A DNA stretch of 64,000 nt from Selaginella tamariscina (Eukaryota > Streptophyta > Lycopodiopsida > Selaginellales > Selaginellaceae). A program made the position numbers and the translations under genes. A model generated the notes under the pieces. That model searched no databases and was not told the DNA's origin. It saw only the letters and a list, made by a program, of their open reading frames with translations. Numbering within the stretch: the first letter of the stretch is position 1; each line of letters starts with the position of its first letter. Shown here piece by piece: positions 46,309-57,865 of the stretch. The stretch is taken from contig PUQB01000762.1 in NCBI GenBank assembly GCA_003024785.1, forward strand, positions 1-64,000, given 5' to 3'.

Positions 46309-46422
46309 GCACCTTCCATGTGAATATATATGTGTATTAGTATATATAAGTTGCATATCTCATTTTATTTACTTTTATCATCTTATCATAATATTTCGAG
46401 TAAAAGCTAGGAATCTATGTAA

Positions 46423-46509
46423 AACTGTCCAGAGCTCACATTTGTGGTGGTTCTAAAACGAAATGTTATCTTTCTTTTGCACTAACACAAATGTGAGCTT
46501 CGGACAGTT
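46423..46509. repeat. Hairpin-forming inverted repeat, copy 3
   Basis: Arms 46423-46446 and 46486-46509, equivalent to 5060-5145. Confidence 0.85.
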
Positions 46510-46651
46510 AATTACGTCTACTTCTCTCTGTGTATTATTTTTGTATATTCGGGTTTATACAAGTGTGTGTGCGTTTTTATATAATTTATATTTATAGTGT
46601 ATTATTTTGCAGAAGGACGATTTGATCAAACAAGGAGATCGAGTCATTAGT

Positions 46652-49600
46652 ATGGAGTCGTCGTCAAATTCTGGGTAAGAATTAAAATAAAATCTGTTAT
46701 ACTCGGATACTTGAACTAATCATTTTTGTATTCAGATGTGGAATTGAAGTGACATTAAAGACAAGAGCAGGAGAAGAGATGGGCAGGGGGATTTGGAATC
46801 AACTTGGCCATATTTTAAGATAAATGGGAAGCGCATTGGAGCAACCATGGTTGCTGTCAAATTAACCTCTGTCACATCTCATGGACAAGCAAAACAATGG
46901 AAAGTAGATTCGCTAGTCAAGCACCCGAAAGCAGGCTGCGAACCCAGATTGGACGATGCTCGACAGATATGCCTTGTTCCATCCAATGTCACGTTCTCGG
47001 ATCCAGAGGTCGTCAGTTACAACATTAATCTCGGGTGGTTTTGTCGACTTGTGGATAATGATGTTCACGTGTTCACTAATGATGTTGACCTTGGAGTTCT
47101 TCTTCAACTCAACGAAAGCCCATCTATGGAGGGGATCCATCTGGATGTCTACTTCGAAGATCTTCAGACTCATCGAGTAGGTGTATTGTCAGGAGATATT
47201 GCTTCACAATACAGAAAATCAGCAAGTGGAGCAATCGTCCCTCTTCACATTGAAGAAGAACACAGCGACATCATAAGGGAGATTGAGAAGGTGGCTCGGT
47301 CTCAGGTTCTCTACAGATCACGTTCAATTTGCTTAGGAAGCTTCGGGAGCTGGGGAGTGTGCCGAGAACACTAGAACAGCTGCAGTCGGGGATCACACAT
47401 GTTGATTCGGATCGCAAAAGAAAATCATCAATCGTTTTGTCAGCTGCACCTGTGGCATCTCATGCTGCAATAAGTCACAAGGAAATGATGTTGGATGATA
47501 AGATTTATCCTTGTAGGGTTAAATATTGCAGCGTCAACCCAAACTTCAATTACAGGCCACTCAACCAGGAACGTGTAGCTGAGCTCATGGAGAAGATGAA
47601 GGACGACAATTCTTATACCGTTCCACATAATGCTGTTTTGTGTCCATACTATGAAAGAAGGAAGGGTGCTGACAAAGTCTGGATCACAACACCAGAACAA
47701 CTCATGAAGATTCAGACGGAGAATAAAAGATCTATCAAGTACTACATCATTAGTGGCCAGCACACAATAACGGCAGCCCAACGACTTCTCGATGAACACA
47801 ACAAAGGAACGATGGCAACAAAACTTTCCGAGCATACCCGTGAGAAGCTGACAAAAAGATCGGCGTTTTTAGCTAAGCCGAATCTCACAATCGAGCAGTA
47901 CCATAAGTTATCGGCGGAATGGGACGCTGCCGACACCAACCACTACAACAGCAAAATATGGGAGAAGTTTAAACACACGCGAGCCGTGTGGGAATCTCTT
48001 CAGCGACCACAAAGAGCTACCGCAGGGAATACACAATCTGCGGAATACCGGGTAAGCAAATTGTTTGGGCGGGATTTATCTCGCCGGTATATTAATCTGT
48101 CTTTTTCCTCAGAGAGTTGAAGAAATTGCAGCAGTTGATTTTGCCCAGTGGGCGGGAAGGAAACATCATTTCTGATGATGTTGATTTCTTGCCCCGAAGA
48201 TAGGATCTTTGCCAAATGGTTGGGGATTATGGAATCCTTTTCAAAAGGAACACTGAAGAAGAAGCAGACAAGTGAAGGGGAGCCCTCAGAAAAGTCTGCA
48301 AAGAAACCCAGTAAGACGCCGAAGGCTAAGTCTGTTCAATCTACAAAGGATGTAGACAACGATTTCAAGCTCACATGGTTGAAGCCTTTAAATGGAACAA
48401 CGATGGAGGAGATGGAAGTCTTGGCTGATTTGGTGATCGATGGCAAACTACAAATTAATAACAGCAGCCCAACCTCTCCTTTTCATCTCAAGGCAATGGA
48501 GTTGAAGACGGTCAGGCATTTCAAGGAGTGGTTGGGAATACACTGCCACAAACTGGGTTGGACCTCGACTTCAACATATGAAGAGGTTAGCAAATATTTG
48601 CATGTGACGAACGATGATATGCTTGTCGAATGGGTGAACCAATCGGAAGATCTAGGCAAGAATCTATTGCACGCCAACGCCAAAAAGGAGAACATTGGGA
48701 TGACGCCTTCTCTTATGGCAGTCCTTCAGCAGCGGAGAACCGAATTGAACCTTATAAAGGAGGATGCTACGAATCACGACAAGCCCTACAGATGTTTGTT
48801 GTTAGATTCGGAGACTTATGGGGGTAACATCACTGCTTGTAGGAAACCGTTTCAATTGTTCGTGATGGATCGGCGGGTGTTAAAAAATCTTTCGACAGAT
48901 AGGGCACTAGAGGATCTGGTGGAGAAACTTAGCCGTGCAAGCATATACATAGAAGGTATTTATTATTGAATTCATGCTTGCGCTCTTCACTGATACCTAC
49001 TTTTTCAGGTATTTATTTCTTGATTCTTGCTCATGTCACCGATACTTTTGCCTTCGCCTTCGCCAAGAAGAATAGACATCGTTGGACAGGATTTTATATG
49101 AACGATGCTAATCCCAAGTGCATTGATACTGTTGTTCACTTGGTTGTTAGGAATGCGCCAAACAATTTCAAGCTTCCAAATGACTGGCCAGGCATCTGTT
49201 TGCACTCCAACGGCCCTGAACCTCCATCCGATACACCGATAGGTATGAGTGACGTATTCGGCAATGTACGTTATCCAAACATTACAAGTCAAGCGGCACG
49301 GAGCATCGTCAACTTGATCAGGGGTCCTCACAGTGATGCGTGGGTTTTTGACTACTGCACTAGGGGGTCCGTCTTGAAGGAGTGTTACCTTCGGCATACA
49401 TGTGTGTTTGCCGTTGAGAAGGATAAGACCATGGTTGAGGACCTGAACAAGTGGATAGATTGGGTCTCAACTGAGTACCCCAACGATTCCATAAAGGCGT
49501 ATTTGAGAAAGTTCCCTCCAGATAAGTGCGATAGCTCTGAAGGTGAATCTGGTTCAATCTCGGAGTCTGAGAACGAACATCAATCAGATATTAGACCGGA

Positions 49601-49754
49601 AGTTATCTCGAGGAGTACAGAACATTCGCACACTCCAGGACCCATGGAAACATCAATAGAAGATGCAGAAGATCTTGAACCATCTCACAAGCGGCTTAGA
49701 CCTTCTTCGCCTCATTCAGAAGGTAATAGCGAAGAAGAATTGATAATGAATTGA
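46652..49754 (+). pseudogene. ParB/sulfiredoxin-like plus DNA-methyltransferase-like protein, copy 3 (best-preserved ParB part)
   Basis: Exons 46652-46674, 46736-48051, 48113-48955 and 49009-49754 (about 975 codons). The N-terminal third is of unknown fold. A ParB-like domain follows (about residues 270-360) with RPLNQERVAELMEKM and the box SGQHTITAAQRL, like the G-x-H-R box of ParB/Srx proteins. After a Lys-rich linker comes a region resembling beta-class N4/N6 DNA methyltransferases. FQLFVMDRRV sits where a DPPY motif IV is expected, and about 145 residues later VFDYCTRGS and VFAVEKD resemble motif I (DPxxGSG...GxExD). Fusion of ParB to such methyltransferases is common in bacteria and phages. 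The missing DPPY argues against normal catalysis. The tail is acidic. Breaks against copy 1: one base lost at 46793, indels near 47290-47365, one base lost near 48151. Domain calls were made by eye. Confidence 0.6.
48068..48085. repeat. Array palindrome inside intron 2, copy 3
   Basis: GGCGGGATTTATCTCGCC lies within the 61-nt intron 48052-48112, matching 3484-3501 in copy 1. Confidence 0.7.
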
Positions 49755-50026
49755 TAGAGTGATGAATAGTTGTAAATGAGTGTAACATAAGGCATTTTTG
49801 TATATTTCTTTTATATTTGTACAGAAAATAAATTCTCAAGGATTAATGAAGCTTTTAGTTCAAACATGGGTCACACATTAACAAGGTAAATAATATACCT
49901 TGATAATTTTAAGGTCAGCTAATTATCATTTTGCAGATGTAATGAAATAATTGAGAACATGGATTTTCAGCATTGCCATGAGGTAAGAGAGGGGTTTGGC
50001 GACAATTTCTTGTGCCACATGTCAGA
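49755..50026. other. Spacer between left-module genes, copy 3
   Basis: Contains an AATAAA at about 49826 after the methyltransferase-like stop, and a likely short intron 49886-49936 (GTAAAT...TTTTGCAG) upstream of the HAD frame. It may be the 5' leader of the HAD gene. Confidence 0.4.
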
Positions 50027-51193
50027 ATGACAGAGTTCATGCAGGAAATGGATAATAATGCAGCTCAAAACATCGTTACCATGGGGGCCACTTCATCATC
50101 ATTTTTATTGGCTTCAGTTCCGAAATCAATTTCTTCAGCGCATGCAATATCTGAATCTTGTAAGGATGATGTACAATTAAATGATGAAGGGATAGGCAAC
50201 GAAATAGTGGCAACGGATAAATGTGAAAGGGAGCAAACAAGTGATTTGCAAAGTATTCAAGAGGCAACGCTATCTCATGTTACTCATGGCCATATTGTGT
50301 TGTTGGATGTCAATGGTGTTCTGCTTCATCGACAAAGGCCCGAGGATAGAAAAACAGAAATCAAACAAGGAGATTTCATTCCTTGTCATGGTAAATTTCG
50401 ATATGATATTATTTTTCGTCCAGGGTTGGATCGTCTCTTTCAAAAGCTTAAGGAGATGGGTGCGCTTGTGGGGATTTGGTCATGCATGCAGATTCATAAC
50501 TTAACACCGCTGTTGAGTTTACTTAAGAAACATTGTAGTGTTGCAGAAGAGGTGATTCGTAAAGATTGGATTTTTGACCAGCGAATGTGTTATAAACCTC
50601 TCGAATTTCACAATATAAGAAAGGAAAGCAAGCCATACTTCTTCAAGAATGAAAGAATAATTGGGACTCATGGGGAGATCAGTCGCTTAAGGATAACGAA
50701 GAATGCACATATCTTAGTAGTAGACGACTCTCCTCAGAAGGCTATGCTCAACCAAAACATTGCTTGTATTCATCCAATCACTTTCGATCCATATTCTGAT
50801 ATCGATATCATGGATGAGCTAGTGAACTACTTGGATACGTGCCTCAGAAAGAAGAATCTCGAAAATTTTTGTGAGCAGTATCCACCGTATCATACATTTC
50901 CTGAAGCTTTTCTTTCTCGTGATATTGAATTTTATAAAATGAAGGATAGCAACCGGGCGCTTTATAATATTATTCTTAAGGAACGTCAGTTTTTAGATGA
51001 GCCTTTATGCAGACCTTCTCTTATCACATCTTATGTATTAACAAGGATGGCAACTCCCAATTGCATTCGTGAGAGTGTTAAGTGGTGGCAACAACATCAA
51101 GATATTGACCAAAATGATTTGATTAATCCGGAGAGTGATGATTTAGACAAAATGAAAAGATTTCTTTGTATGATAGAAAGAAAGTATTTATAA
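50027..51193 (+). CDS. FCP1/NIF-type HAD-family protein, copy 3 (intact)
   Basis: Open frame of 389 aa from ATG 50027 (MTEFMQEMDNN). The first 90 residues are low-complexity and probably disordered. The HAD fold follows: LLDVNGVLLH near residue 95 (motif I, usually DxDxT/V, here D-V-N-G-V), VGIWSCMQIHNL (motif II region), a Lys in the middle and VVDDSP (motif III). The WS..HN and DDSP patterns match the plant FCP1-like group of the NLI-interacting-factor family, whose relatives dephosphorylate the RNA polymerase II tail. The second Asp of motif I, the general acid, is Asn here, as in several plant relatives, so phosphatase activity is doubtful. As transposon cargo it could be a captured host gene. 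Downstream is only the subterminal repeat. The last codons differ by one indel from copy 1. Confidence 0.75.
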   Translation: MTEFMQEMDNNAAQNIVTMGATSSSFLLASVPKSISSAHAISESCKDDVQLNDEGIGNEIVATDKCEREQTSDLQSIQEATLSHVTHGHIVLLDVNGVLLHRQRPEDRKTEIKQGDFIPCHGKFRYDIIFRPGLDRLFQKLKEMGALVGIWSCMQIHNLTPLLSLLKKHCSVAEEVIRKDWIFDQRMCYKPLEFHNIRKESKPYFFKNERIIGTHGEISRLRITKNAHILVVDDSPQKAMLNQNIACIHPITFDPYSDIDIMDELVNYLDTCLRKKNLENFCEQYPPYHTFPEAFLSRDIEFYKMKDSNRALYNIILKERQFLDEPLCRPSLITSYVLTRMATPNCIRESVKWWQQHQDIDQNDLINPESDDLDKMKRFLCMIERKYL

Positions 51194-51455
51194 AAAAATT
51201 AACATGTTGATAAGAAAATGATTTCATTTGTAATTATGTTTGATAGTATTTCTTCATTATTGTAAACTATTTTTAGAATAATATGAATATTCTAAGATAT
51301 TTTAGGAATATTCCTTACTAAGTAAGGTTATTGAAGGATTAATTAATTAATTAATTAATATTTAAGGCTTAATTACATATTAATTAAATGATTAATTAAT
51401 AATTAAAACTTAAGTATTAATTAGTAATTTATTTTATATTCCCATTTTCACGTAT
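51194..51455. repeat. AT-rich HAD-side subterminal region, copy 3
   Basis: Inverted equivalent of 122-355 with GAATATTC and TTAATTAA motifs. No gene is seen. Confidence 0.5.
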
Positions 51456-51482
51456 CATGCCCACTTTAGTTACAACGTGCAT
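51456..51482 (-). repeat. Terminal inverted repeat of copy 3 (HAD-side end)
   Basis: Reverse complement begins ATGCACGTTGTAACTAAAGT, matching 95-121. Confidence 0.8.
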
Positions 51483-52475
51483 ATGCTGTTTGTTAGAGTA
51501 TCCAACCCCATGACACAACCCCAAAGGGCATGCCTTGAACATTGTATCATGTGACATTTAGCCCAGTATCACATTTCCATGTGACACTGCCTTCCCCGAT
51601 ATGGGCTATCATGCCATAGCCCTTAGATTCAAGAGTTGCACCAAGTGCCACAAACGTGGCTCTTAAATGCCAACTTTAGAACCCTTTAGTGAACCCTCAA
51701 GAACTGGTAATGTGAACCCATCAAACAAGATCCCACGCCCATGGTTGGACAAGGACATAAATTTGGCCATGAGTGTTACACCTAGCTTGACGTGGAGGAG
51801 GAGGCTGGAGACAAGCCTCAACCTCTGCCTCTTGAAACGTGCATTTCGACAAGACCTTTCAGGCATGAATTCACCAACGTTAAGAGTGAGCTACCCCGAA
51901 GGTGGGACGTACCCCTATCATCTGGAAGTTAGGGCGGCACAATAGAGGGTTGTGCCTTAATGACACAAGCTAGAACTTGCACCAGGAAGAAGAGTAACGA
52001 GCTCAGTCATGAACCCATGAACCCTCACTTCTACATATTCTACCTTATTTATGTGACAGAGGCCCCCTCCCTATTTTCCTGTTTACATAAGTGGGCTGGC
52101 ATGGAATCTCATTCCCAGAGGGAATATATTTGGTGAGTTATCCATCGACTCCTAACCCTAACTTGACAAATCTAGGGGTATTTCTAAACATATTCGACAT
52201 GCTGAACTCACCGGAACTAACCATTAACTCAATCGGGACATAGAAAACCTAGGTAAGAGTTTTCTAGATGGAAGTGCTAGCTTCGCCTAGAGTTTCTTGC
52301 AAATACCTAATGACACTTGGCTGGACCATCACTAGATATCCAAGTGCACTAAGCGGGCCTATTGTTTCTACACCTAGGGCTTATTAACATAGTACAATAG
52401 GTAACAACAATCAACATCCAAAGTAAAAAAGGAGTCATAGTAGAAACTATGACATACATGCTCAAGTTCATCTTT
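51483..52475 (-). mobile_element. LTR-like repeat block, copy a
   Basis: Direct-repeat partner of about 62490-63465, similar along its whole length: CATGACACAACCCCAAAGGG, GGGCTATCATGCCATAGCCC, CCAAGTGCACTAAGCGGGCC, CAATCAACATCCAAAGTAAA. Copy 3 of the giant transposon abuts its left edge. It is probably part of an LTR or untranslated region of a gypsy-type element. It has no coding potential. Confidence 0.65.
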
Positions 52476-53240
52476 TATTCTCTCATTCTGTTGTTACAGT
52501 TATTGTCTTTATTTGTGCTACACGGTAGAGCCATGCCACAAAGGACAACCATCTAGGAGCCCGAGACTCACACTCCTTAGCATGCAAGGCATCCACCAAG
52601 AACCACAAGCACCCCATCCTCCAACAATATAAAATATGGTAAGGCTGACCATGCTAACTTGGATGCCCCTTGATCTACCTAAGTCTTTTATGATAACAAA
52701 CACACTCATGCTTGTTCATGGAATGAGACTGGTAAACCGTTCGGGTGGACGATCATGAACTTGAGGTCAATCTTTATGGGTGGTGCCAAGTTAAGCTTTT
52801 GACCTTGTTTTTGGTGTGAATTAGTTGACCTGCAATCATGCTAAGTGTGACTTTGGAAAGTCTTCCCCTTGTTTGACTTTTCATCATTTTCTTTCTTTCA
52901 TCTTATTTTTTATTTCACTTCGTTTGTCGCTTCTACCTTTACTTTAATCACTTTATCTTACCCTTATTTCATATCATCTTTTCTTCATGCTCTTATATTC
53001 CCTTTTTAGATCCCTCAAATAATTGTTGTAATGCAACAATTGATTAGTTCATGCAATACAATCCGAAAGACGATCGACAAAACGGCCAAGATATTATACC
53101 TTATTAAGAAAGTGTTGTACATCATTGACACATTTTGACTTAGAACCATGACAAGTTTGTCAAGATTGATTTGCAAACCTTCATGGGAAATGTGATAGCC
53201 AAGATAAGTGGTGTCCTTGGATCCAACTATACACTTAGAT
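52476..53240. other. Intergenic or degenerate retroelement sequence
   Basis: No gene recognised. Short frames only. It lies between the LTR-like block and a reverse-transcriptase remnant. Confidence 0.4.
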
Positions 53241-53800
53241 CACTTCACCTTAAAACCAGCTTCTCACAACTAATTCAAAACTTTGCGTACATCACATATA
53301 TGTTTTCCCCTCTAAGTTGATCAAAACATCATAAATAAAGTCAACAATCACCTCCAGCATATCACAAAGAACCTCGTCCATTATACGTTGGAAAGTCGCA
53401 AGAGCAATGTTTAAATTGAAAGGCAACACCAAAAACTCATATAATTCATCTGGTGTTCAAAAAGCAGTCTTAAGAATGTATATGTTGATTATTAGAACTT
53501 GTCAATATCTAGAGGCAAGATCTAGCTTGGTGAATCAATGGCTCTACTTTAGTCGATTCAAAAGTTTTGTAGTATAAAGAAATGGGTAAACATTCAAAAT
53601 AATTACATCATTTAATGGGCAATAATTGATGTAAAATTAAATGCTTCTATTTGGCTTCATCATAAGATGAGGTTCACATGTCCAAAGACTTTGAGACTTC
53701 TGGATAATAGCCTTCTTCAACATTTTCTTAACATTTACCTGCAAGATCTTGAGCTCCTTCAGTGACTAACGCCAAATAGATACCTTAATTGGCCAACATC
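53241..53800 (-). mobile_element. Ty3/gypsy reverse-transcriptase remnant
   Basis: The minus strand translates, with stops, to a typical gypsy RT stretch: VLPFNLNIALATFQRIMDEV near 53430-53370, then VIVDFIYDVLI where FVVVYLDDILI-type YxDD is expected. The catalytic YLDD has decayed to FIYD. Orientation is opposite to the RNase H/integrase remnant that follows. Confidence 0.65.
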
Positions 53801-53869
53801 CCTAGTTGAAATATGGTGACGTGTTGCAATCTTAGTTCCAGACAAGGAGAGATTAGTATACTCCTTTGT

Positions 53870-55190
53870 TGCGGATGTTGTTAAAGTTGTCAACATCATC
53901 TTTTGTTGGTTTAAGGATTGTGAGTAGGCATTTATAAATCTTAAGGAATTATTGACGACTCCAATTTTGGCATATCCTAATTACACTTGTCCCTTTATTT
54001 TGTGTGTGGATGCTTATAACATCATTCTTAGGGCTGTGCTGATAGAAAAGAATACGAGTGTGCCTAGTCAGTGTCATTCCATTGCGTACAGCAACCATAC
54101 AAAGAGGTGAACTACTCCACGACAGAGAAGGAGTGTATAGTAGCGGTTAGGGTTTTAAGAAGCTCCATGCCTACTTACATGGTTCTTAGATGCCACTCGA
54201 AAGTGATCATATTGCAGTCACTTTATTGTTAAAGTAGAAAAAACTTGGTTGGTCGTACTATTTAGTGAGTCTTGAAGCTTTATATTTACGACATCGAGGT
54301 TGTTCATTGTCCATGGAGTTTCATGGATGATGCTAACATTCTTTCTTGAGCTCCTTTTCCACCTTCTCTCTCTTCTTTTATTCCTGAGGAGCAAGTTTTC
54401 CCGCATCAATGGATTTTTGAACATAGATTTGGTGCTGTAACAATTGAGTTCAGTGTCTACAAGGTGTAGCTTTGGTTTTGTCTTCTTTGGATTAGGTTTG
54501 TCATGTTGGACATCTTGGTTGGGGATATGTCATACTTTCACGAGTATTATCGTCCTCAGACAGATGGTTTCGTGGAACGACTTGTTAGGACTTTTAAGAG
54601 GATGATTGTGAAGTATGTAAACTTTTAACATTTGAATTGGGATGATTATTTGTCGTCTCTTTAATATGCTTATGTCACTAGAGTACAAAGTTCTGTTGGT
54701 ACTTCACCATATAAGCACTTATATAATTGTGACCCGGTGTTACCAACAGAGTTTGGTTTACCTTCACGCTTGCCATGAGCTATTGATGCTAAGTCAGGGA
54801 TTGGTATTTGACGAGCATTCTTCCATTGGTTTAAGTGGAGTCTATAAAAACATTTGAGCCATGTATAAGTTCTGTGCTACAGCTTATCATTTTTCACATG
54901 CAAAGTACAAAATGAATGAGTTGGTGTTTGGTTCATTTTCTCAAACTTATGATACGTGGTTTGGCCAAGAATCTCCTTGCTTAGTGGAAGGATGTTGTGG
55001 CAAGTAAGGACACAAGTTTATAAGGTTTGGCATGACATTCAACCCAATCGTGTATATACATCGCCTAAAGCATTTCGTGCAACATGTCAAAAATAAGTTC
55101 TGCCACTTACAAATCCACTGATGCCTCCTCTTGATGGGCCCCTACCAAAGAACCTTTATAATCTTCCATCCTTTCGAGATGAGGGGATGA
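53870..55190 (+). mobile_element. Ty3/gypsy RNase H and integrase remnant
   Basis: The plus strand gives FINLKELLTTPILAYP and PFILCVDAYN (RNase H start, DAS-type motif) at 53920-54030. Further on it gives YRPQTDGFVERLVRTFK (integrase core, HPQTDGQTE-type) near 54548-54600, then NWDDYLSSL and VGTSPYKHLYN. Stops and frameshifts are frequent. It may belong with the gag/LTR remnant at 35675-36771. Confidence 0.7.
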
Positions 55191-55350
55191 TGTAAGGTCC
55201 ATGTGTACTACTACAATGTCATATACTATTATTGGTGTTAGTGGGATTTTAATAATAGTCGAATTGGTTTCAATCTAGACCATTTGTTCATGTATATAAA
55301 ATAGAGTTTTGGGCTCATATATGCATATTCTATATTCCAAGCTCTCACAA
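55190..55350 (+). repeat. LTR remnant related to 35675-35830
   Basis: Begins ATGTAAGGTCCATGTGTACT and follows the integrase remnant in the expected 3' position. Similarity to 35675-35830 is moderate, with small gaps. Confidence 0.5.
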
Positions 55351-57530
55351 ACTTAAATAAATCAATGCCAGTCAACTTTAATAAGTAAGCTAATTAAATA
55401 ATGATTGATGTACAAGAATGGTCAAGATGCAGGCATTAAAACTTAGCAAAAGAAGCAAATTGAATGACCAACTCGACCCTTCGGAATGGAGGATTATGAT
55501 TGGCATTACGATGATTTGAATACAGGAAAGGAAAAATTGTTATTCAATAGCAACTCAGAACTGGTGGAGATTGTGTAAATGTCAAATTAACATTCGTCGA
55601 TGGTAGATTGATATTCCTTTCCAAAATTAAGCATTTATATGCCAAATTGAAATGGCACCAAGATGTCAATCATGGTTCACGGTTGGAAAACGGTTTCTCT
55701 AATGTCAACACAATAATTTTGGTCATTGGGTGGGACCATCTATTAGCCTAGCTATTAGTAGAAAAAAGAGTGCTTCTTATGGAATGTATAATATAATATT
55801 TTATTTTTCAACCTTAATTTTCTAATTCCTTCTTATAATGTCTTTGTTCAAAATTAAAAGAAACAAAAAAGTATAAGAAAGCATGGAGAAAAGGAAAATT
55901 TAATAAAGATAAGGGAAAATTGGAAAAAAATGAGTAAAGAAAATAATAAAGAATGATATGAAAGATGGAATATAATGAAAAACATATAATAATTATGAAA
56001 ATTATCTTTAAAAAAAGAAAAAAGATTAAAAATAATAATATGAAAAACTAGTGCTAGACTAAAATTATGTTTCCATTAAAATAATTAACATTACTAAAGA
56101 CTATGTTAAGAATATACCTTTTCAAATCTTTTAGAGTGAAATATATTAAGGATATGTTAAAAACTTTAACATAGTTAGGAGAATGGTGAAGTACTGGCTG
56201 CTTATGTGATATATAACACATTATTACTGTTATAAAAATCAACTTTTGAACAAATTATATTGTACCCAAACAAAATTTATTTTAAAAATCCTCTTTTAAT
56301 AAACTTAAATATTTATTCAATATAGACTTGTACAATACAAGTATACCTTTATATGCAAAACTAATTCAAAACAGTTTTTCATGAATAATACTAAAATGAG
56401 TATAGTTTAGTGTCATTAAAGTTTGTTATGTTAAATGTTAATATTTTAATTATACATTTGCTTGAGATTATAAACCTTAAACGATTAAATGGATTGTCTT
56501 ATGAACCTTATTTAACCATTCTAGAATTTGTTTAGCACATTGCACTTACTTTTGCCCTTGATTATCACCTTTATAATTGAAGTGTGATGGTATTGAATAC
56601 TTTGGATTAATTACATATTCCCTAATCAATACATTTTAAAAAGTTCGATTTGCACATCCTCACCATTATTTTTAATATTTTGGAAACCTTTTTGGCACCT
56701 CATTCTTAAAAATTATAACTTAGTTTTTAAATTGTATTCAACCTATTATTTAATATGCAATCTTTAAAACTTTGTTAATCCTTTTTATCTTGTTTCTTAA
56801 TGGTTTGGTTTGATTCCTAATTATGAACATAAATTCATCAAAATGATATGGAAAGCAAAACTTCTCACATATATAAAACTTGAATTTTAAAATAAAAATT
56901 GATGATGTGCTGCTTAAAAGTGATAATATGTCACCCAAAAATAGAGTCACAAATTTTAAATCACACTAAGTCTGAACATCATTAATTGTACCATAATATA
57001 TAGCATTGTCATGACATGGTTATCACATAATATATAGCATTGCCATGACATGATTATTATATGTGTCATTACCATTAGATTAAACATTTAGTAAAATATC
57101 TAATGGCTGTCATTTAACATGTTATGTGATTTACAAAGTGAGACTTATTATTAATGAAGTGAGCTATATGTGGATTAGACGTGTTCATTTGAAAGTTTAT
57201 TTTTAACAATTTGACTATCATAATACATTTAAGACGTCCACATTTTCTTATGCATATCTTTACTAGTTGAGCTCATGAGTCCTAATGTCTTTTTAAAAGT
57301 CAAACTTGGGGTAAAATAAGTGTTTCTGATGCATAAAAAACCCTTTGATTGTTAGATTTAAACGATCGAATAAACTATATCTTAATGAATGAAATTGTTC
57401 AATTGCCATGTCAATCATTGAATTTAATTAGTTTGAACAATGTAGATTGTCAGATTCAAAGTTCACTTCGTGAATACATCACTCACTTAATGTAATTAAT
57501 ATATAAGAACACAAATATATTAAGTTTATC
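55351..57530. other. AT-rich intergenic region
   Basis: No gene, tRNA or clear repeat recognised. A short direct duplication (CATAATATATAGCATTG[T/C]CATGACATG) is visible at about 56992-57050. Confidence 0.5.
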
Positions 57531-57534
57531 CTAA

Positions 57535-57865
57535 ACTAAACCCTTAACCTAGTTGTTATCTTTAACATAGTGAATTTGTTTCTAAGTTGGATCCTTAACC
57601 AATTATGGTGAGTTTATGTTTAATTATTTAATAACCCTTAACTTAGTTGTTATTATTAACTTAATTATTTTATTCCTAAGTTGGACCCTTAATTAAGTTG
57701 TTATTTGTAATCTGGTGAATTTATTCTTAAGTTGGCCCTTAACTCATGTGTTATTCTTAACCTAGTGAAATTATCCCTAAGATGGACCTAGGTTTACCCA
57801 TAATTATTTAATGACCCTTAATCATGTTGTTATCCTTAACTTGGTAAGTTTATCCTTCTATCTCA
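57535..57865. repeat. Degenerate tandem repeat, unit about 55-60 bp
   Basis: Five or six imperfect units built on ACCCTTAACCTAGTTGTTAT, CTTAACCTAGTGAATTTATT and CCTAAGTTGGACC. No coding potential is seen. Confidence 0.75.

Larger units (their letters stand above)
36772..51482 (-). mobile_element. Giant DNA transposon, copy 3 (about 14.7 kb, complete, inverted)
   Basis: Full-length copy in the opposite orientation: right-type terminal repeat at 36772-36798, transposase gene on minus, array, central repeats, array, ParB/methyltransferase-like gene and HAD gene on plus, left-type terminal repeat at 51456-51482. It is nearly identical to copy 1 in coding sequence, so both are young. It supplies the only intact HAD frame, while its transposase has one early frameshift. 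No clean target duplication is seen (left flank TCGATTG, right flank ATGCTGT). The left flank is a gypsy gag fragment and the right flank an LTR-like block, so the locus may have rearranged after insertion. Confidence 0.85.

Noticed and set aside
36765-51490. Target-site duplication for copy 3
   Set aside because: Flanks TCGATTG and ATGCTGT share no convincing direct repeat. An AT dinucleotide match is trivial in this composition.
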